A stretch of DNA of 37,477 bases from Burkholderia sp. LMG 13014. GTDB lineage: Bacteria; Pseudomonadota; Gammaproteobacteria; Burkholderiales; Burkholderiaceae. Of the stretch, positions 34,180-37,477 are shown piece by piece. Position 1 is the stretch's first letter. Each line of letters starts with the position of its first letter. The position numbers were made by a program, and so were the translations under genes. The stretch spans positions 1-37,477 of the forward strand of contig NZ_CAJNKE010000019.1 of NCBI RefSeq assembly GCF_905232215.1, written 5' to 3'. A model generated the notes under the pieces. It had not been told where the DNA came from. It ran no database searches and saw nothing but the letters and a program-made list of their open reading frames with translations.

Positions 34180-35847
34180 TCAGGCCGGCTTCTTCTTGAC
34201 TCCGCCGAGCTTGCGCGTGATGTAGTACTGCTGTGCGATCGACAGCACGTTGTTCACGACGTAGTACAGCACGAGGCCGGCCGGGAAGAAGAAGAACATC
34301 ACCGAGAACGCGATCGGCATGAACTTCATCATCTTCGCCTGGACGGGGTCCGGCGGGGTCGGGTTCAGGCTCGTCTGCACGTACATCGACACGGCCATCA
34401 GCACCGGCAGGATGAAGAACGGATCGCGCTGCGACAGGTCGTGAATCCACAGCACCCACGGCGCGCCGCGCATTTCGACCGATGCGAGCAGCACCCAGTA
34501 CAGCGAGATGAACACCGGGATCTGGATCACGACCGGCAGGCAGCCGCCGAACGGATTGACCTTCTCGGTCTTGTACAACTCCATCAGCGCCGAGTTCATC
34601 TTCTGCGGATCGCTCTTGAAGCGTTCGCGCAGCGCCTGCATGCGCGGCGTGATTTCCTTCATGCGCGCCATCGACTTGTAGCTCGCAGCCGACAGCGGGA
34701 AGAACACGGCCTTGATCAGCAGCGTGAGCAGCACGATCGACCAGCCCCAGTTGCCGATGTAGCTGTGGATCTTCTCGAGCAGCCAGAACAGCGGCTTCGC
34801 GATGATCGTCACCCAGCCGTAGTCCTTCACGAGTTCCAGGCCCGGCGCGATGCCTTCGAGCATGCGCTCTTCTTCCGGACCGGCGAACAGGCGTGCCTGC
34901 ACGTCGGCCGACTGGCCCGGCGCGATCGCGGCGACCGGCTGCTTCACGCCGACGCGGTACAGCGTCGGATCGATCTTTTCAGCGTAGATGTCGCGCTTCA
35001 CGCCCTGCTGCGGAATCCAGGCCGACGCGAAGTAGTGCTGCACCATCGCGACCCAGCCGTTGTCGGCGGAGGTCACGTAGTCGGCCTTGTTCTTGTCGAG
35101 GTCGCTGAAGTTGATCTTCTGGAAGTGCTTCGCGTCCGTGTAGACCGCCGGCCCGAGGAACGTGTGCGAGAACATCGGCGTTTCGACGGCCGTGTTGTCG
35201 CGCACCAGTTCCATGTAGACCGTCGGCGTGACAGGCGCCGTGCCGACGTTGTCGATCTTGGTGTCGACGCCGATCACGTAGCTGCCGCGCGTGAACGTGT
35301 AGGTCTTCACGACCTTCACGCCACCCTTCACCGGCGATTCGAACGACAGCTTCAGCGCGTTCTGGTCACCCGTCAGCGACGTCGTGCCGGGGTTCAGCTG
35401 CGTGTAGACGTCGTTGTGGTTCGGGAAATCGCCGCCGAGCAGGCCCGAGCGCGCGAGATACGTGTGGCCGGCCGTGTGGTCGAACAGCGTGATGTACAGG
35501 TCGGGCTGCTTGCCGTCGCCTTGCTTCTTCAGCGTCAGCTTCGCGAGCGTGCCGCCGCGCGTGTCGATTTCGCCGTCATACACGTCGGTCGAGAACTTCA
35601 CGAGCTGCGCCTGGGCGGCCGGTGCCGTCGTCGACGGTGCGGCGCCTGCTGCGGCGGCAGGCACTTCACCTGCGGTCGTCGTCGTCGCGCCCGTGCCCGA
35701 TGCACCGCCGGCAGCGGCCGCGGGGGCCGTCTGCGTGGCACTCGGGAAGAACATCGACGGGCGTCCATGGGACCGCTGCCAGTTGTCGTACAGCATGACA
35801 GCTGACATGAAGAAGATCACCCATAGGACGGTGCGTTTGATATCCAT
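34180..35847 (-). CDS. yidC: Membrane protein insertase
   Basis: A 555-residue inner-membrane insertase of the long gram-negative type. It has an N-terminal helix ([20 protein letters not shown]), an Ala/Thr-rich linker (about residues 38-75) and the large periplasmic domain (about 80-340). The insertase core (about 365-545) has five helices and the positively charged segment [21 protein letters not shown]. The groove sequence [20 protein letters not shown] is conserved. It inserts membrane proteins alone or with SecYEG. It begins 8 bases after yidD, in the rpmH-rnpA-yidD-yidC operon. Confidence 0.97.
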   Translation of the reverse strand: MDIKRTVLWVIFFMSAVMLYDNWQRSHGRPSMFFPSATQTAPAAAAGGASGTGATTTTAGEVPAAAAGAAPSTTAPAAQAQLVKFSTDVYDGEIDTRGGTLAKLTLKKQGDGKQPDLYITLFDHTAGHTYLARSGLLGGDFPNHNDVYTQLNPGTTSLTGDQNALKLSFESPVKGGVKVVKTYTFTRGSYVIGVDTKIDNVGTAPVTPTVYMELVRDNTAVETPMFSHTFLGPAVYTDAKHFQKINFSDLDKNKADYVTSADNGWVAMVQHYFASAWIPQQGVKRDIYAEKIDPTLYRVGVKQPVAAIAPGQSADVQARLFAGPEEERMLEGIAPGLELVKDYGWVTIIAKPLFWLLEKIHSYIGNWGWSIVLLTLLIKAVFFPLSAASYKSMARMKEITPRMQALRERFKSDPQKMNSALMELYKTEKVNPFGGCLPVVIQIPVFISLYWVLLASVEMRGAPWVLWIHDLSQRDPFFILPVLMAVSMYVQTSLNPTPPDPVQAKMMKFMPIAFSVMFFFFPAGLVLYYVVNNVLSIAQQYYITRKLGGVKKKPA

Positions 35848-35855
35848 GCGTTGTC

Positions 35856-36122
35856 TCAGAGTCGATGGGACCGCGCGTCGGCTTCGCCGCTAGCGCGAGT
35901 GTCGGAGTTGGGCGGCGGGACGAGGTCGATGCCGCCCGCGGAAAACGGATGGCATCGGCACACGCGCCTGACGGCGAGATACGTGCCGCGCGCGGCGCCA
36001 TGATACTGGATTGCCTCGCGCGCGTAATCCGAACAGGAAGGATAAAAACGGCAACGGTTGCCGAGCATAGGGCTCACGGCAACCTTGTAGAAGCGCAGCA
36101 AGGCGATCAATACCGTTTCCAT
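35856..36122 (-). CDS. yidD: Membrane protein insertion efficiency factor
   Basis: An 88-residue amphipathic protein associated with the inner membrane that helps YidC-dependent insertion. The family signature is complete: [26 protein letters not shown], with Cys residues at CRF, SCS and CRC, and [12 protein letters not shown] at the end. It lies 75 bases after rnpA and 8 before yidC, the standard order. The C-terminal 15 residues are variable and acidic. Confidence 0.95.
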   Translation of the reverse strand: METVLIALLRFYKVAVSPMLGNRCRFYPSCSDYAREAIQYHGAARGTYLAVRRVCRCHPFSAGGIDLVPPPNSDTRASGEADARSHRL

Positions 36123-36197
36123 ACCTTGGGCGACGCCGTTCGGCGCCGCGTCAAAACCGGCCGGGCAGGCGCGAACGCCGCACCGCGGACGGATGCG

Positions 36198-36659
36198 TCA
36201 CTCGGACGCGGGCTTCGACGCACGGCGAGCGATCTCCCGGACTGCCCTGTCGAGCAGTTCGCGGATCTCGGCCGCGCACATCGCCGCGAGCGGGGCGGAA
36301 GCCGCGCTCGGCAGCGCTTTCTTGTCGAAGCGCGTGTGCTGCCGCAGCAGCAGGTCGTAACCGGCGAATTCGGCCCGGCGCAGGCGAAACTGATCGCGCG
36401 CCAACCGCTTCACGAGGTTACGCGTCACCGCACGCGGCGCATACTTCTTGCCGACGACGAGCCCCAAACGCGCGGGCTGACCGGTCGGCTTGCCGTAAAT
36501 CACGAAGTGCGCGGAGCGCCGCCAAGGACGCAAACGAAAAACGGATGAAAATTCATCCGTTTTCAGAAGTCGCGCAGCTTTCGGGAAGGCGGCTTTCGTC
36601 TGCGACGGATTCGCACCCGGCTCGACGGCACCTTCCGCAGGACTGCGGACGGCGGACAC
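36198..36659 (-). CDS. rnpA: Ribonuclease P protein component
   Basis: Protein subunit of RNase P, which matures the 5' ends of tRNAs together with the RNA subunit. The conserved core runs from [20 protein letters not shown] through [28 protein letters not shown], with the RNR-type basic motif in the second segment. I chose the GTG at 36659 (153 residues) because GGCAGG lies nine bases upstream. A TTG at 36668 abuts that site. The about 25 residues before FPKAAR are not conserved, so the true start could be further in. It follows rpmH by 15 bases. Confidence 0.94.
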   Translation of the reverse strand: MSAVRSPAEGAVEPGANPSQTKAAFPKAARLLKTDEFSSVFRLRPWRRSAHFVIYGKPTGQPARLGLVVGKKYAPRAVTRNLVKRLARDQFRLRRAEFAGYDLLLRQHTRFDKKALPSAASAPLAAMCAAEIRELLDRAVREIARRASKPASE

Positions 36660-36674
36660 AGCGCGCAACCTGCC

Positions 36675-36809
36675 TTAGATGGCGAGGCGCTTGCGGCCCT
36701 TCGCGCGGCGAGCGTTGATGACCTTGCGGCCACCTGCCGTCTTCATACGGACACGGAAGCCATGGGTGCGCTTGCGGCGCGTCACGGACGGTTGGTAAGT
36801 ACGTTTCAT
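36675..36809 (-). CDS. rpmH: 50S ribosomal protein L34
   Basis: A 44-residue, very basic ribosomal protein of the large subunit. It starts [19 protein letters not shown] and ends [11 protein letters not shown], the usual L34 sequence and length. It is the first gene of rpmH-rnpA-yidD-yidC and is divergent from dnaA across the origin region. A good promoter lies at 36924-36952. Confidence 0.98.
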
Positions 36810-36923
36810 GATGTTCTCACTTGTTCGAGAATGTCGAAATTCAGGGGACCGCGTGCCCTAACCGGAGGCATTCGGGCGAACGCAATCGCCGGGAATACAG
36901 GATTGGTTTTCGCGGAACCCGCT

Positions 36924-36952
36924 ATTTAAACCGTTTTTCTGTTGACGGTCAA
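36924..36952 (-). promoter_or_regulatory. Candidate rpmH promoter
   Basis: On the minus strand, TTGACC (36947-36952) and TTAAAT (36924-36929) are 17 bases apart, in the AT-rich part of the rpmH-dnaA gap, about 115 bases before the rpmH start. Confidence 0.55.
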
Positions 36953-37020
36953 TACTTTAGGAGTCGCTCGCCTGTGCCCACCCCGGGCGATCCGGCCCCG
37001 CGCCCCACACAACCGGCCTG

Positions 37021-37029
37021 TGGATAACT
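37021..37029 (-). promoter_or_regulatory. Perfect DnaA box
   Basis: TTATCCACA on the minus strand, an exact match to the consensus, located 200 bases before the dnaA ATG and just upstream of a possible -10 (37055-37060). It is probably used for autoregulation of dnaA or as part of the origin. Confidence 0.75.
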
Positions 37030-37229
37030 CGCGCTGTGGCCGCGTTTGGCGGTAGAATCTCGCCTTATCTCCAAGAATCCCGCACGCCGCTTCGGCTCGC
37101 GCCTGCCCCTCCACGACTGTGACGCAGGCGTCCGAGGCACGCTCGCACGACCGCTTCGGGCCTTGTTGCGCTACCGCGACAAGGGCGCCGGCGAGCCGCG
37201 CTGTGCACGCAAAAAACGACAGTTACTTG

Positions 37230-37477
37230 ATGAACGATTTCTGGCAACACTGTTCCGCACTGCTGGAGCGCGAGCTGACGCCCCAGCAGTACGTGACGTG
37301 GATCAAACCCTTGGCCCCGGTGGCCTTCGATGCGTCGGCGAACACGCTGTCCATCGCCGCGCCGAACCGCTTCAAGCTGGACTGGGTCAAGAGCCAGTTT
37401 TCGGGACGGATCACCGATCTGGCCCGCGAATTCTGGAACACGCCGATCGAAGTCCAGTTCGTCCTCGATCCCAAGGC
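37230..37477 (+). CDS. dnaA: Chromosomal replication initiator DnaA, N-terminal part (partial)
   Basis: The first 82 codons of dnaA are visible before the window ends. The product begins [20 protein letters not shown], followed by [23 protein letters not shown] and the end of domain I. Domain I mediates DnaA self-interaction and DnaB loading. The AAA+ and DNA-binding domains lie outside. The ATG at 37230 is the first in frame; an ideal ribosome binding site is not obvious (ACGACAGTTACTTG precedes it). Its position next to rpmH and its strand fit a chromosome-1 origin. Confidence 0.96.

Larger units (their letters stand above)
36810..37229. other. rpmH-dnaA intergenic region, probable origin neighbourhood
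   Basis: These 420 bases hold no gene. A perfect DnaA box, TGTGGATAA, lies at 37021-37029, and a weak two-mismatch copy (TTATCTCCA) at 37067-37075. A possible dnaA -10, TAGAAT, is at 37055-37060. An AT-rich part (about 36895-36955) contains the rpmH promoter. One good box fits dnaA autoregulation; it is too few to define oriC by itself. Confidence 0.6.

Overview
The window reads as Burkholderia chromosome 1, most likely the B. cepacia complex. It is GC-rich throughout. It ends in the rpmH/dnaA origin neighbourhood with the usual gammaproteobacterial and betaproteobacterial order dnaA | rpmH-rnpA-yidD-yidC-mnmE. It also carries typical Burkholderia genes: a DUF4148 exported protein, an E. coli-type gshA, an ada-alkA pair and a set of regulators associated with aminoethylphosphonate (AEP). 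No tRNA, rRNA, insertion sequence, prophage or CRISPR array was seen.

Layout. Positions 1-1185 hold a truncated ABATE/CGNR-type regulator divergent from an alpha/beta hydrolase, with a perfect 9-bp inverted repeat between them. Positions 1216-3448 are a polar amino acid (probably cystine) ABC importer read leftward. Positions 3628-17576 are the most coherent block, a phosphonate catabolism locus. phnY and phnA read left. phnS2-phnT2-phnU2-phnW and an FAD-dependent aminophosphonate oxidoreductase read right. They are followed by a GntR/FCD regulator (phnR), a Tat-exported phosphocholine-type phospholipase C, and a LysR regulator. Together these encode uptake of 2-aminoethylphosphonate, transamination to phosphonoacetaldehyde (PhnW), oxidation to phosphonoacetate (PhnY) and hydrolysis to acetate plus phosphate (PhnA). 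The oxidoreductase probably adds N-methylated or plain AEP as a second way into phosphonoacetaldehyde. phnX is not in the block. The divergent phnA/phnS2 promoters overlap almost completely. The same TTGTCAACA word covers the -35 region of both the phnA promoter and the phnR promoter, which suggests that PhnR controls the locus and itself.

Positions 17672-24487 hold lldP (lactate permease, with two matching hairpins in its leader), a small DUF4148 protein, gshA, a 13-copy heptanucleotide repeat, and the ada-alkA alkylation repair operon. A strong candidate small RNA with two tandem anti-Shine-Dalgarno words lies at about 24762-24830. Positions 24919-31745 are single-gene housekeeping and accessory units: a VOC protein, YaeQ, SpeG, a membrane diguanylate cyclase, a tiny lipoprotein and several proteins of unknown function. 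Two of these genes (27634-27804 and 29840-29968) are very short.

Positions 31915-37477 are the origin-proximal core: mnmE, an HTH regulator, yidC, yidD, rnpA and rpmH leftward, and the first 248 bases of dnaA rightward. A perfect DnaA box lies between rpmH and dnaA. Function calls come from reading the translated sequences and recalling family features; no database search was possible.
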